A stretch of DNA of 64,000 bases from Culturomica sp. (lineage in GTDB: Bacteria > Bacteroidota > Bacteroidia > Bacteroidales > Marinifilaceae), in contig JAISVB010000007.1 in assembly GCA_031271755.1 (NCBI GenBank), positions 1 to 64,000 on the forward strand, in the 5' to 3' direction. Below are positions 8,871 through 19,200 of this stretch, one piece after another. The position numbers and the translations under genes were made by a program. Numbering within the stretch: the first letter of the stretch is position 1; each line of letters opens with the position of its first letter. The notes below the pieces were generated by a model. It made no database searches and was not told the origin of the DNA. It saw nothing but the letters and a program-made list of their open reading frames with translations.

Positions 8871-9899
8871 ATGAATATTCGCGGTTTCGGAAGCGATAAT
8901 TTTTCCGGTGTCCTGCCGGAAGTTTTTAATGCCTTGAAAGAGGCATCCTACGGGCACCAGCCCTCTTACGGAAAAGACAGTTGCACCGAAAAAGCCGTGG
9001 AGGAGTTGAGGAAAATTTTCGGGAACAGGGCCGAAGTTTTTTTTGTCTACAACGGCACCGGCGCCAATATCGTAGCCATCTCCCCCTATATCCGCTCCTA
9101 CAACGCCGTTATATGCGCGGAAACGGCGCACATTCACGTAGACGAATGCGGCGCTATCCAGAAACAGACCGGTTGCAAACTGCTTACCGTTCCCACGTTT
9201 GACGGGAAACTGACCGTCGGACTGATCGAAAACCACATGCACGGATTCGGGGACCAGCACCACTCCCAGCCGGCTCTTATCTCCCTGACCCAGTGCACGG
9301 AATTGGGGACGGTTTACACCCCCGGGGAGATCCGCGAGATCACCCGTTTTGCCCACTCCAACGGCATGTACGTGCACGTAGACGGCGCACGCTTGGCCAA
9401 CGCCGTTGCTTTCCTGGGATGCGACCCGAAAGAGATTACCGTGGACGCCGGGGTGGACGTACTCAGCTTCGGCGGCACCAAAAACGGATTGATGTTCGGC
9501 GAAGCGGTGATCTTTTTTACCCCGCCCGCCGGACAGGAGGTGAAATACATCCGCAAACAGGCCATGCAACTCCACTCCAAATCCCGGTTTATCGCCGCCC
9601 AGTTCGCCGCCATCCTGAAAAACGGCCTGTGGCTGCAAACCGCTTCGCACGCCAATGCAATGGCCCGGAAGTTAGCAACGGAGGCGGAGGCCATCCCCGG
9701 CGTCCGGATCACGCAAAAGGTGGAGGGGAACGAAGTATTCGCCATCATTCCGAGGGATAAGATCGAAACGTTGCAAAAGGAGTTTTTCTTCTACGTATGG
9801 GATCCCAACGCGCCGGAAGTCCGGTGGGTGTGCTCCTTCGACACCACGGAAAACGACGTGGACGAATTTGTGGAGTTGTTGCGGAAAGAGTTGCTGTAA
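8871..9899 (+). CDS. ltaE: Low-specificity threonine aldolase / beta-eliminating lyase family (PLP)
   Basis: The 342-residue product matches the threonine aldolase family of fold-type I PLP enzymes, which cleave threonine (and allo-threonine) to glycine and acetaldehyde. The N-terminal GSDNFSGV...HQPSYGKD segment, the AETAHIHVDE motif that stacks on the cofactor (about residues 83-92), and VHVDGARLANA (about 168-179) precede SFGGTKNG, whose Lys204 should form the Schiff base. Length and motif order are normal for the family. mnmD follows after 17 bases and is probably co-transcribed. Confidence 0.9.
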   Translation: MNIRGFGSDNFSGVLPEVFNALKEASYGHQPSYGKDSCTEKAVEELRKIFGNRAEVFFVYNGTGANIVAISPYIRSYNAVICAETAHIHVDECGAIQKQTGCKLLTVPTFDGKLTVGLIENHMHGFGDQHHSQPALISLTQCTELGTVYTPGEIREITRFAHSNGMYVHVDGARLANAVAFLGCDPKEITVDAGVDVLSFGGTKNGLMFGEAVIFFTPPAGQEVKYIRKQAMQLHSKSRFIAAQFAAILKNGLWLQTASHANAMARKLATEAEAIPGVRITQKVEGNEVFAIIPRDKIETLQKEFFFYVWDPNAPEVRWVCSFDTTENDVDEFVELLRKELL

Positions 9900-9916
9900 C
9901 CCTTCTCCGGAACGGC

Positions 9917-10585
9917 ATGGAAAGAACCTTGATACGCACGGAAGACGGAAGTGCGACCCTGTATGTCCCCGAACTCAACGAACATTACCACTCCGTCCAC
10001 GGAGCCGTGCAGGAGTCCCTCCACATCTTTATCCGGGCCGGGGTGGAAGAGAGCGGAAAAGAGGAGTTGCGGATCTTGGAAGCCGGGTTCGGAACCGGGC
10101 TGAACGCCTACCTGACGTTGCTTCACGCACACCGGAACCGCCTTTCCGTCGCTTACCACACGCTGGAAAAATACCCGTTATCGCCGGAAGAATACCATCT
10201 GTTGAACTACACGGAACATAGCGCCGAACCGGAGGATCTGGCCGGCATTTTCCGGCAACTGCACGAATCGCCCTGGGAAACGGATCTCCGGCTGACGCCC
10301 GGCTTTTTGCTGCACAAATACCGCACCGACTTCCGGGAGATCGGTTTCTCCGAACAGTTCGACATTGTTTTTTTCGATGCGTTCAGCCCGGAAGTACAAC
10401 CCGCCCTGTGGAGCGAAGCCGTATTTCAAAAATACCTCCGGGCTCTTGTGCCCGGAGGTATTTTGGTGACCTATTGCGTCAAAGGAACAGTCAAACAGGC
10501 GCTCCGGAAGGTGGGATTTACCGTAAAACGGCTCCCCGGCCCGCCGGGAAAGCGGGAGATGCTCCGGGCTGTTAAACCTGTCTGA
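9917..10585 (+). CDS. mnmD: MnmD: tRNA U34 5-(methylaminomethyl)-2-thiouridine methyltransferase domain protein
   Basis: About 222 residues, equivalent to the methyltransferase half of MnmC, without the FAD-oxidase half that is fused in enterobacteria. It carries the GFGTGLNA SAM-binding loop (about residues 55-62) and FFDAFSPEVQPALWS (about 153-167), the hallmark catalytic Asp loop of the family, and it ends with PGPPGKREMLRA, also typical. It completes the mnm5s2U34 modification of Lys, Glu and Gln tRNAs. The start at ATG 9917 is chosen over a longer reading frame that would overlap ltaE. Its coding sequence contains a perfect 15-bp hairpin (10429-10464). Confidence 0.9.
   Translation: MERTLIRTEDGSATLYVPELNEHYHSVHGAVQESLHIFIRAGVEESGKEELRILEAGFGTGLNAYLTLLHAHRNRLSVAYHTLEKYPLSPEEYHLLNYTEHSAEPEDLAGIFRQLHESPWETDLRLTPGFLLHKYRTDFREIGFSEQFDIVFFDAFSPEVQPALWSEAVFQKYLRALVPGGILVTYCVKGTVKQALRKVGFTVKRLPGPPGKREMLRAVKPV
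10429..10464. terminator. Perfect 15-bp hairpin inside mnmD, probable terminator for the convergent operon
   Basis: Bases 10429-10443 (AAAATACCTCCGGGC) are exactly complementary to 10450-10464 with a six-base loop, and each strand ends in T residues (four on plus, five on minus). A stem this long with A/T flanks is the classic form of a bidirectional intrinsic terminator. It lies 138 bases beyond the stop codon of the minus-strand nitroreductase, so it can end the parE-parC-aroK-nitroreductase transcript while lying inside the 3' part of mnmD. Confidence 0.65.
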
Positions 10586-10601
10586 ACAGACGCTTACAAC
10601 C

Positions 10602-11198
10602 TTACCACCCGTTGGTGTGGATCTTGCTTTCGTCCCATTTGTCTTTCGGGCTGGTCGGCGCGGCCGGATAACCGACCGGTATGACGCAAAGGGATTTTAC
10701 AGCTTCCGGCAGCGGGAAATGCCTGTTCACCGCAGCCATGCGCTCTTCGTAGGGATAGGTGGCCGTCCACACGGCTCCCAGACCAAGCGCTTCCGCCGCC
10801 AGCAACACATTCTGGGCTGCTGCCGAACAATCTAAGTACCAATAGCCGGACTTCTCACTGTCGCCGCATACGATGATGGCCATCCGGGCGGTTTCCAGCA
10901 TTTTGGCGTACGGCAGCTCCACCGCTAAGGAGTCTAATTTCGCCCGCTCCGTCACCACGATAAATTCCCAGGGGCGGATATCTTTGCCGCTGGGCGCAGA
11001 CATGCCGGCGCGCAGCATCGTATCAATTTTCCCCTGTTCGACCGGTTTATCCGAGAACTTCCGTACACTTTTACGGGATAAGATGTTTTCGATAGCGTCT
11101 TTTGTCCGGGCTTTACCGGTTTCGGGACTGTTGTTGCAACACGATGATGCCATAATTCCTGTGATTAAGAATAACACAAAATAACCATACCTGTTCAT
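10602..11198 (-). CDS. Exported nitroreductase-family protein (predicted lipoprotein)
   Basis: The 198-residue product has a nitroreductase domain (about residues 35-198): the SRKSVRKF start that binds FMN, the APSGKDIRPWEF stretch, and the GLGAVWTATYP / IPVGYPA segments near the end. Nitroreductases are FMN-dependent NAD(P)H oxidoreductases of nitro compounds, quinones or flavins. Unusually for the family it starts with a hydrophobic signal (residues 5-16) and a Cys-Cys-Asn-Asn stretch at about 20, which suggests lipidation and export. It is the last gene of the parE-parC-aroK cluster, 11 bases after aroK. The substrate is unknown. Confidence 0.85.
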   Translation of the reverse strand: MNRYGYFVLFLITGIMASSCCNNSPETGKARTKDAIENILSRKSVRKFSDKPVEQGKIDTMLRAGMSAPSGKDIRPWEFIVVTERAKLDSLAVELPYAKMLETARMAIIVCGDSEKSGYWYLDCSAAAQNVLLAAEALGLGAVWTATYPYEERMAAVNRHFPLPEAVKSLCVIPVGYPAAPTSPKDKWDESKIHTNGW

Positions 11199-11209
11199 AT
11201 ACTCTTTTT

Positions 11210-11698
11210 TTAAACGTTAGGTTCTATATTTTCTTCCGATTCCCGGATCTCCTCCCTGGCCAAACTGTAAAAAGGCATCCGCTCTTCCAGGTGCCTGCAC
11301 ACAAAGGGGTGTACCTCTTCGTCTTTCAATTCGTTGATAAGCGGTCTTCTCCATTTCCCGTGGACGAGGCGCTCCGCCAATATCCGGGCATCGGTATTGA
11401 GAAAGATCGTATGTCCCTGTGCATTCATGTACTCCATGTTGCCGTGGAAGCAGGGGGTCCCTCCGCCCGTCGAAAGGACAAAACGATCGAACAGTTCGCA
11501 CACTTCCCGTAAATAACGACTTTCCAGCGTGCGAAACCCCTCCTCTCCTTTTTCGGAAAAAAGCCGGAAGATCGAACTTCTCTCCCGTTCCTCGATGTAA
11601 GTGTCCAGATCAATAAAACGGATCCCCAATTCCTCGGCCATTTCCCGGCCCCGGCGGGTTTTTCCGCTTCCCATATAACCGATCAAAAAATAGTTCAT
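11210..11698 (-). CDS. aroK: Shikimate kinase
   Basis: A 162-residue P-loop kinase that phosphorylates shikimate at O3 in the chorismate pathway. It has the Walker A GYMGSGKT at residues 7-14, the DLDTYIE Asp motif (about 31-37) that binds shikimate and magnesium, an STGGGTPC substrate loop (about 76-83), and an RRPLI lid Arg. Length is normal. It lies 12 bases after parC and 11 bases before the nitroreductase, so it shares their transcript. Confidence 0.93.
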   Translation of the reverse strand: MNYFLIGYMGSGKTRRGREMAEELGIRFIDLDTYIEERERSSIFRLFSEKGEEGFRTLESRYLREVCELFDRFVLSTGGGTPCFHGNMEYMNAQGHTIFLNTDARILAERLVHGKWRRPLINELKDEEVHPFVCRHLEERMPFYSLAREEIRESEENIEPNV

Positions 11699-11710
11699 CG
11701 CGCTCCGCTG

Positions 11711-14329
11711 TTATTCAAAATTCAAGGTTAACTCTTCCCCTTCCGCCAATTCCGAAGGATTGGTGATCTCAAACTCCACATCGGGCAAAACGGACTCCTC
11801 CGGCTCCGTTTCCACGGCCAACGGTTCGATCTCCCGGATTTGTTTCACCTCGAAGGTGGTGATGCGCTTGCCCCTGGCCTTGTACGATTTTTCTCCGATA
11901 AAAGTCTCTGCTTCAATGATCTCGGAAGGCCTGTTTTTGCTTTTCCCGTCGAACAGGATCTCGAAACGCGGGCGCTCCGCTCCGCTCAGCGCCACCAGCC
12001 GGGAACCCTCCGTCTCCCCGATGAACGACAGGATCTTGGCCGTTTTCTCAAACACAAAACGTTTCAGGTAGTAAAACCCCTGTTCGGCGTCAAAAAAGAG
12101 AGCCGACCACACCTTCTTTTCGTCAAATTTCTCAAAAACCAAGTAGCCGTCCTCGTAGTGATTGCCGAGATCGAAGTCGGAGGTGTAGAAGGTTCCGTTT
12201 TGGTTCACCACCAAGATCCGCTCCTCCCCCTGGAATTCTCCCAGGTATTTTCCGCGGTTGTCCGTATTGAGGCGCAATACATCCTCGTCTAACCAGATCT
12301 TCCGCCCGCCCAGCGTGGATACCCCTTTCTGCACCACGTTGATTTTGTGGATATCGGTTTTGGCCAGCATATTTCCCTGCGAATCCCGCCCTTTGATGGC
12401 TAAGGCGGCAAAATCGTATTCAAACACCAGTTTTTTCAACGAAGGCTTTGGCTTGAGGCAAACCTTGATCACCTCCGCTTCCCCGTTCGGATTGGCGGAA
12501 AAATAGAGCACTTTGGAACCGGAGGTGCCTTTGGTGAGGTCGTATACTTTGTCCCGGATCACCGTCGTAACGTTGAAACGCTTGACGTAATTGACCCCGT
12601 AACGTCCGTCGCGGTAGGCTGCGTTGTAAATGGTGCGCTTGTCGTTCTTCTTGAATATATTGAGGTAGAGGAGATCCTTCCCGACAAAGATCTTGTCCGC
12701 CACTTTCGTGACGTAATAGGTGCCGTCCTTCTTGAAAATGATCACCTCGTCCATGTCCGAACATTCGCAGATGAATTCGTCTTTTTTCAGGCCGGTCCCG
12801 ATGAATCCCTCTTCCCGGTTGATGTAGAGCTTTTCGTTGGCGATCACCACCTTGGCCGCCTCGATGTTCTCAAAATTGCGAAGTTCCGTTTTACGCTCCC
12901 GCCCTTTGCCGTATTTGGCTTTGATCCGCTGGTAAAAAGCGATTGAATAGGGGATGATGTGCGCGATGTCGTTTTTGATCCGGGCGATCTCCTCTTCCAG
13001 CCCCCGCAAATGACGGTCCGCTTCGTCGGAATTGAAGCGCAGGATGCGTTTCATGCGGATCTCCAGCAACCGCCGGATGTCGTCGTCCGTAATGGGGCGG
13101 AGCAGCTTGGGCTGGAACGGTTTCAACCGTTTGTGCACATGCAGGATGACCGCTTCGATGTCGGCGCCCTCTTCAAATTCTTTGTCTTTGTAGATCCGTT
13201 CTTCGATAAAGATCTTCTCCAGCGATGCGTAGTGCCACTCTTCCGACAGCTCAGCCAGGGTGATCTCCAACTCCAATTTCAGCAAGGCGACCGTATCGTC
13301 GGCCGATCGCCGCAGGATTCCGGAAACGGGCATAAACACCGGTTTGTCGTTCTCGATCACACAGGAATTGGGAGAGATCGACAGTTCGCAATCCGTAAAG
13401 GCGTACAGGGCGTCGATGGTTTTATCGGAAGAGACCCCAGGCGCCAGGTGGATCAATATCTCCACATCCCGGGCCGTGTTGTCGTCGATCTTCTTGATCT
13501 TGATCTTTCCCTTCTCGTTGGCTTTGATGATGCTCTCGATCAGCGAGGAGGTGGTGCGCCCGTAAGGGATCTCCGTGATCCGGAGCATCTTGTTGCTGTT
13601 GTCCTTCTCGATCCGGGCACGCACCCGGACGTTCCCCCCGCGAAGCCCGTCGTTGTAGCGGGCGACATCGACCATCCCGCCGGTCGGGAAATCGGGGTAA
13701 AGCAAAAACTCTTCGCCTTTCAGGTGGGCGATGCAGGCGTCGATCAGTTCCACAAAATTGTGGGGAAGGATCTTGGAGGCCAATCCTACGGCGATCCCTT
13801 CCACGCCCTGCGCCAGCAACAGGGGAAATTTAACCGGCAGGGTGACCGGTTCCCGGTTCCGCCCGTCGTACGAGAGCTTCCAGTTGGTGGTTTTGGGATT
13901 AAAGACCACATCCAGGGCGAACTTGGAAAGGCGGGCTTCTATGTACCGGGGAGCCGCGGCAGAATCCCCCGTCAGAATGTTCCCCCAGTTTCCCTGGCAA
14001 TCCACCAGCAACTCTTTCTGCCCCAACTGCACCAAAGCATCCCCGATGGAAGCGTCTCCGTGGGGGTGGTATTTCATGGTGTTCCCGATGACGTTGGCCA
14101 CTTTGTTGTAGCGCCCGTCGTCCATCTCTTTCATGGAGTGCAGGATCCGGCGCTGAACCGGTTTCAAACCGTCGTCCACATAAGGCACTGCCCGCTCTAA
14201 AATTACGTAGGAGGCGTAATCCAGAAACCACTTCTGGTACATCCCCGATAAATGCTGTATGGAACGGATACGCCCGTCTTCCGCCTCTTCCGCTTCCGGA
14301 CGTTCTCCGTCTAATCTCTCTTCCGTCAT
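11711..14329 (-). CDS. parC: DNA topoisomerase IV subunit A (ParC/GyrA family)
   Basis: The 872-residue product has the type IIA topoisomerase breakage-reunion domain (about residues 25-470) with the active-site Tyr129 in APRYIEARL and the HPHGDASIGDAL helix-turn-helix region. A beta-pinwheel C-terminal domain (about 500-840) follows, then an acidic Glu-rich tail. It pairs with the ATPase subunit encoded 15 bases upstream; together they decatenate chromosomes. The choice of topoisomerase IV over gyrase rests on the parE-parC gene order and on a pinwheel without a clear GyrA box. Confidence 0.93.
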   Translation of the reverse strand: MTEERLDGERPEAEEAEDGRIRSIQHLSGMYQKWFLDYASYVILERAVPYVDDGLKPVQRRILHSMKEMDDGRYNKVANVIGNTMKYHPHGDASIGDALVQLGQKELLVDCQGNWGNILTGDSAAAPRYIEARLSKFALDVVFNPKTTNWKLSYDGRNREPVTLPVKFPLLLAQGVEGIAVGLASKILPHNFVELIDACIAHLKGEEFLLYPDFPTGGMVDVARYNDGLRGGNVRVRARIEKDNSNKMLRITEIPYGRTTSSLIESIIKANEKGKIKIKKIDDNTARDVEILIHLAPGVSSDKTIDALYAFTDCELSISPNSCVIENDKPVFMPVSGILRRSADDTVALLKLELEITLAELSEEWHYASLEKIFIEERIYKDKEFEEGADIEAVILHVHKRLKPFQPKLLRPITDDDIRRLLEIRMKRILRFNSDEADRHLRGLEEEIARIKNDIAHIIPYSIAFYQRIKAKYGKGRERKTELRNFENIEAAKVVIANEKLYINREEGFIGTGLKKDEFICECSDMDEVIIFKKDGTYYVTKVADKIFVGKDLLYLNIFKKNDKRTIYNAAYRDGRYGVNYVKRFNVTTVIRDKVYDLTKGTSGSKVLYFSANPNGEAEVIKVCLKPKPSLKKLVFEYDFAALAIKGRDSQGNMLAKTDIHKINVVQKGVSTLGGRKIWLDEDVLRLNTDNRGKYLGEFQGEERILVVNQNGTFYTSDFDLGNHYEDGYLVFEKFDEKKVWSALFFDAEQGFYYLKRFVFEKTAKILSFIGETEGSRLVALSGAERPRFEILFDGKSKNRPSEIIEAETFIGEKSYKARGKRITTFEVKQIREIEPLAVETEPEESVLPDVEFEITNPSELAEGEELTLNFE

Positions 14330-14344
14330 GCCCTCTGTTTGGAT

Positions 14345-16180
14345 TTAATTCACTTCGTCTTTTTCAACGTATAGATTTTCGATGATAAACTCCTGCCGGT
14401 CGGGCGTGTTCTTGCCCATGTAGTACTCCAGCACCTGTTCGATGGTGTCCCCTTTGGTCAAGCGGACCGGTTCCAGACGCATGTCTTTGCCGATGAAGTG
14501 CTGGAACTCGTCCGGCGAGATCTCCCCCAACCCCTTGAAGCGGGTGATCTCCGGCTTGGGCCCCAGTTTCCGGATGGCGTTCTCCCGTTCCGTTTCAGTG
14601 TAGCAATAGCGGGTCTCTTTTTTGTTCCGCACCCGGAACAGCGGAGTTTGCAGGATGTATACATGCCCCGCCCGCACCAGGTCGGGGAAAAATTGCAGGA
14701 AAAAGGTCAGCAGCAACAGCCGGATGTGCATCCCGTCCACGTCCGCATCGGTGGCCACAATGACGTTGTTGTAGCGGAGGTCTTCCAATCCGTTCTCAAT
14801 ATTTAAAGCAGCCTGCAACAGGTTGAACTCTTCGTTTTCGTACACGACCTTTTTGGTCAATCCGTACGAATTAAGCGGTTTTCCCCGCAAACTGAAAACG
14901 GCCTGCGTATTGACATTCCGGGATTTGGTGATGGAACCGCTGGCGGAATCCCCCTCGGTAATAAAGATGGAGGATTCGGTTTTGTGTTCGTGGCTGCTGT
15001 TGAAATGCACCCGGCAGTCGCGCAGTTTGCGGTTGTGCAGGCTGACCTGTTTGGCCCGCTCCCGGGCGATTTTCTGGATCCCGGACATGGCTTTGCGCTC
15101 TTTCTCCGTTTCGACGATCTTCCGCAACAACAACTCCGCCGTGTCCGGATTCCGGTGCAGGTAGTTGTCCAACTCTTTGGAGATGAAATCGGAGATAAAG
15201 TTCCGCACAGTCGGGCCGTTGGGAGCAATGTCCTTCGACCCTAATTTGGTTTTGGTCTGCGACTCGAATACCGGCTCCTGCACCTTGATGCTGATAGCTC
15301 CGATGACGGAGGTGCGGATGTCGGACATGTCGAAATCTTTCTTGTAAAAATCCCGGATGGTTTTGGCGATCGCCTCCCGGAAAGCAGTCAAGTGGGTTCC
15401 TCCCTGGGTGGTGTGCTGCCCGTTCACGAAGGAGTAGTATTCCTCTCCGTACTGGCGCCCGTGGGTCATGGCCATCTCGATGTCGTCCCCTTTCAGGTGG
15501 ATGATGGGATAGAGCCCCTCCCCGTTCATGTTCTCCATCAACAGGTCGTACAGGCCGTGTTTGGAGTTGTATTTTTGACCGTTGAACAGGACGGTGAGGC
15601 CGGTATTCAGGAAGACGTAGTTCTTGACCATCGCTTCCAGATAGTCCGAGATGTAGTGATAGTTCCCGAAGATCTCTTTGTCGGCCAAGAAAGTAACTTT
15701 TGTCCCGTTGGGCTCCGCAGTCGGTTCGACGGCCCGCTCTTCCACGATCTTCGCCCGGTTGTAAGCGACGTATTTGGTTTCGCCGTCCCGGAAGGATTGG
15801 ATTTCAAAAAGTTCGGAAAGCGCATTGACGGCTTTGATCCCGACCCCGTTCAAACCGACCGATTTTTTGAAAGCCTCCGAGTCGTATTTTGCCCCGGTGT
15901 TCATTTTGGAAGAGGCGTCGACCAATTTGCCGAGCGGGATCCCGCGCCCGTAGTCCCGCACCGTCACCTTCCGCTCCTCCACCGTGATCACGATTTCCGT
16001 GCCGCACCCCATGGCAAATTCGTCTATGGAGTTGTCCACCACCTCTTTGACCAAAATGTAAATCCCATCGTCCGCCGCCGACCCGTCTCCCAATTTTCCG
16101 ATGTACATACCGGGACGCAGACGGATGTGTTCCTGCCAGTCTAATGTTTTTATGGAATCTTCCGAGTAATTTACAGACAT
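14345..16180 (-). CDS. parE: DNA topoisomerase IV subunit B (ParE)
   Basis: About 611 residues from the chosen start ([15 protein letters not shown]); a longer frame from 16216 adds 12 residues without family similarity. The GHKL ATPase domain carries RLRPGMYIG and EVVDNSIDE (about residues 21-54) and GRGIPLG. The transducer domain has QLHR-loop equivalents near TTQGGTHL. The TOPRIM domain carries EGDSASG (about 408) and [10 protein letters not shown] (about 477). The C-terminal FKGLGEI block is standard. It is the first gene of the minus-strand parE-parC-aroK-nitroreductase cluster. Confidence 0.94.
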   Translation of the reverse strand: MSVNYSEDSIKTLDWQEHIRLRPGMYIGKLGDGSAADDGIYILVKEVVDNSIDEFAMGCGTEIVITVEERKVTVRDYGRGIPLGKLVDASSKMNTGAKYDSEAFKKSVGLNGVGIKAVNALSELFEIQSFRDGETKYVAYNRAKIVEERAVEPTAEPNGTKVTFLADKEIFGNYHYISDYLEAMVKNYVFLNTGLTVLFNGQKYNSKHGLYDLLMENMNGEGLYPIIHLKGDDIEMAMTHGRQYGEEYYSFVNGQHTTQGGTHLTAFREAIAKTIRDFYKKDFDMSDIRTSVIGAISIKVQEPVFESQTKTKLGSKDIAPNGPTVRNFISDFISKELDNYLHRNPDTAELLLRKIVETEKERKAMSGIQKIARERAKQVSLHNRKLRDCRVHFNSSHEHKTESSIFITEGDSASGSITKSRNVNTQAVFSLRGKPLNSYGLTKKVVYENEEFNLLQAALNIENGLEDLRYNNVIVATDADVDGMHIRLLLLTFFLQFFPDLVRAGHVYILQTPLFRVRNKKETRYCYTETERENAIRKLGPKPEITRFKGLGEISPDEFQHFIGKDMRLEPVRLTKGDTIEQVLEYYMGKNTPDRQEFIIENLYVEKDEVN

Positions 16181-16290
16181 AGTTAAGAAGTTTTGCACGA
16201 AAATAGTTATTTTCAACCGGATTTTCCGCTACAAGCCGCCGAAAAAACGGATTTGTTGTTTTTTGAAATGGGGCTTGTCCAAAGCGGGGA

Positions 16291-19200
16291 TCACTGCACA
16301 GTGATGGTGATGGCGCCGTGGCCGGCCCGGGTGTTAGTGGACATGGAAGCCGACCGGAAAATCAGCCCGCTGTAATGGGCGGCAGAATTGGTATTAACGC
16401 CGGAGGTGTTGACGGCATTGCACCCGCTCATGCCGGACACAAAGCCGGAACCTCCGCCACCGCCGCCGTTGTTGTGATTGCTCACATAACCGCCCCGGTA
16501 TCCGCCGCCGGCACCGCCCGTATCGGTACCATACGTTACATGCTCTCCCTGCCCGAAGGCATATCCGTTGGTCTGCGTGCCTCCCATCCCGCATCCGCCG
16601 CCGTTCGTGGCCGATGCAACGTAAAAGGATCTGTTGAGCACAACACCGTCGATGCGGGCGGCTCCCCCGGTCAATCCGCCGCCGCCGCCGCCGGAACCAT
16701 CGTGTCCGGTTCCCACTACTTCATTGAGATTATCATCCCCACCGCCACCACCGCCGCCTACCATGATCCGGGAATAGAGTGAACCTGCCAAATTCCAGGC
16801 TCCGTCCGTCAAACGAATATCCGTAGCACCGCCACCGCCATATCCTCCCGAATAACCGTTCCCACCGCCGTTCCAGCCACCGGTAGTGCCGCTTCCGACG
16901 CCTCCCACGTACAGGAAAAAATTCCGTTGCGCAGCCAGATCCAATATTCCCGTCGCATAGCCCCCCAATCCGGCGTGGCTCCCTGTTGACTGACTGGTGG
17001 TACCTCCGCCGGAAGCGCCCCAGCACTCCATTTTGTAGGAACCCGGTAACAGGTAGAGAGATTGTCTGGCCCCGGCATAGCTGTACGTTCTGGCCCTTTC
17101 ACTGACGACCTTTGTATATATCCGGTCCGGAGCGGCAGCGCAAACAGCCGATACCGTCACCTCCGAACACATCGTCCCGGACAAACCGGAGATCCGCCCG
17201 GTAGCCCCGATCGCCAGCGTTCCTTTCTCCTTGTTTACAATCGTCCAGGTTTGTTGATCCGGACCTCCCCACAAATTGGTTACCTGCCAGGTATCCCCGG
17301 TGTACGTAAAAGATTCCTGCTCCGCCACAAACGGATTTTTAGTATAGGGCAAAGCATACACCTCCAGATTCCTGTAAAATTCGCACCGTTCGGCTACGGT
17401 CATCTTTACCCGGATGGTGTAACGCCCGCTGGGAAAATCCTCCTCCTCCGACTTAAAGTCATTGGTTTGTAAATCGTAATGGGTAGAAACAGATGTCACA
17501 GAAGTGGGGGTAAGCGTCCTGCCGTTGTCTAAACACGTCCACTCAAAACGGGCCGGCAAAAGCGTGGTGACCGTAAAACCCGGAGCAACCATGCAAGGCA
17601 TCAGGGAATCCGCCAGTCGGGAAAGGGAAACCCCTCCCCGGACCACCACCAATCCTACAGTCCCGCTCTCCCCGTATCCGTCCGGGAAGGAAACCACCCG
17701 TTTATAATAAACCGTCCGGCGGCTGTTTTCCGGCATATTTTCCGTCAGGTCGCTTAAAATAAGATTCTTGCGGACCTCTTGCTTCAAGCCGGCCCAATGG
17801 ACATTGTCGGTACTGGTATACCATGTATAGACACACGGCTCCTCCTCTTTTCCGAACACGACGCCTGTCAGCGTGTAAGCGCTGTTCGCACACACCGTAT
17901 CGTATACGATCGTTCCTTTCGAAACCAAACCGTTCTCCAGCGCTATCTCCGCCGGAATCGTCTCCTGCGCTCCGCTGTATCCGAGCCGGAAACCCACCTC
18001 CGCCCGACGCTCGTTCGGATCCGTAAAATACCCCTCCATACCGTGGCGGTCGCTCAGGCGAATATCCGCTGTTTCCTCCGAATCGAAACTGCCTCCCCGC
18101 ACTCCGAAAGCGGCAACTTCCCGGGGCCAGAATTGCGCATCGACATTGCCGTCGCCGATCTCGTCCAAACTGCCGTCACCGTGGACGGAAGCGGTCAGTT
18201 GAAGCCCCAATGCCGCCGTATTGTAATAGATCTCGGCCAGGTTGCCGCTCAGATCTTCCACCCCCCAAAAACTGACGCCGTTCCGGCCGAAAGAGAGGCC
18301 GCTTGTGAAAAAAGAGCCGGAGCGTACAGGCCCCTCCAAAGCATTCAGCGCATTCACATTCCCGGAACTGAAACGCTCCGTTTCCGTCCCCGCCGCCGTC
18401 AAACCGCTTCCCGCCTCAGCCGCTGCTTCTCCCCACGCATACTCCCCGTCTCCCCAGAAAGGCCAGGGAGACCGCCCGGCCTTCTCGTATTCCAATTCGC
18501 TCAGCGGACGAAGGCCCGTCCAGTCCGCATAAGCCAACAAGTCCCGTATACTCAAATAATTACAGGCAACCGTATGCCCGCCGTCCGCAGAACCGGCCAA
18601 TTCATCCGGTGCCAGCCGGCAGGAAAACTGAAAAGCCGGGTTTTGCTCCCCGGGCTTGGACTGTAAAACGATCCCGTTCCGGAAAGAAGGAGCCGTTCTG
18701 TCCGTTCCGAACAGATATTCTCCCTCCCGGACTCCGTCCAGAGTGCCGCCGATGGTCCGGGTGTATTGTGCCGTATAGCTCTGTTTGTTCAGGAAAGAAA
18801 CGTACTGCTCCTGCGTAACCTCATATTTCATCGTGAAAAAACCGCGATAGCCGGAAGGATAGGTAACCGGCAAGAGGTGGTTCTTATCGATCAGCACCCC
18901 TTCCGGTTCTTCCGGATAGAGTTCTTCTTCCGTCATCGCAACGTTGGCGATGCGGACATCCTTGTAGAACGGAGCTCTTTCGGGAGAAACAGCAGGTATG
19001 TATATCCGGTAGTATTGGTAAGCGCCGGGAGAAGCGACCCGGATGGCATGCTGCACCGGCCAGGAGATCCGGCTGCGGCTCCACTCGCTGCCGTCCCCTT
19101 CCCACAGGGTGACCCAGGCGGGAGCATCCGGAGAAGAACCCTGCAAACTCCAGTTCCCGCCGGGAACGGCATCCGTCCCCCAAAGCGAAGAGACGCCGAA

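Noticed and set aside
12959..14200. 413-codon plus-strand open frame across parC
   Set aside because: parC on the minus strand carries unmistakable topoisomerase motifs; this frame is a codon-bias shadow rich in Asp, Gly, Val and Phe without family features.
16400..16900. Dense GCCGCC/CCGCCG tracts that could be a DNA repeat or mobile-element end
   Set aside because: They encode Gly-rich runs of the C-terminal domain of the large secreted protein on the minus strand; the phase is kept and the units are irregular.
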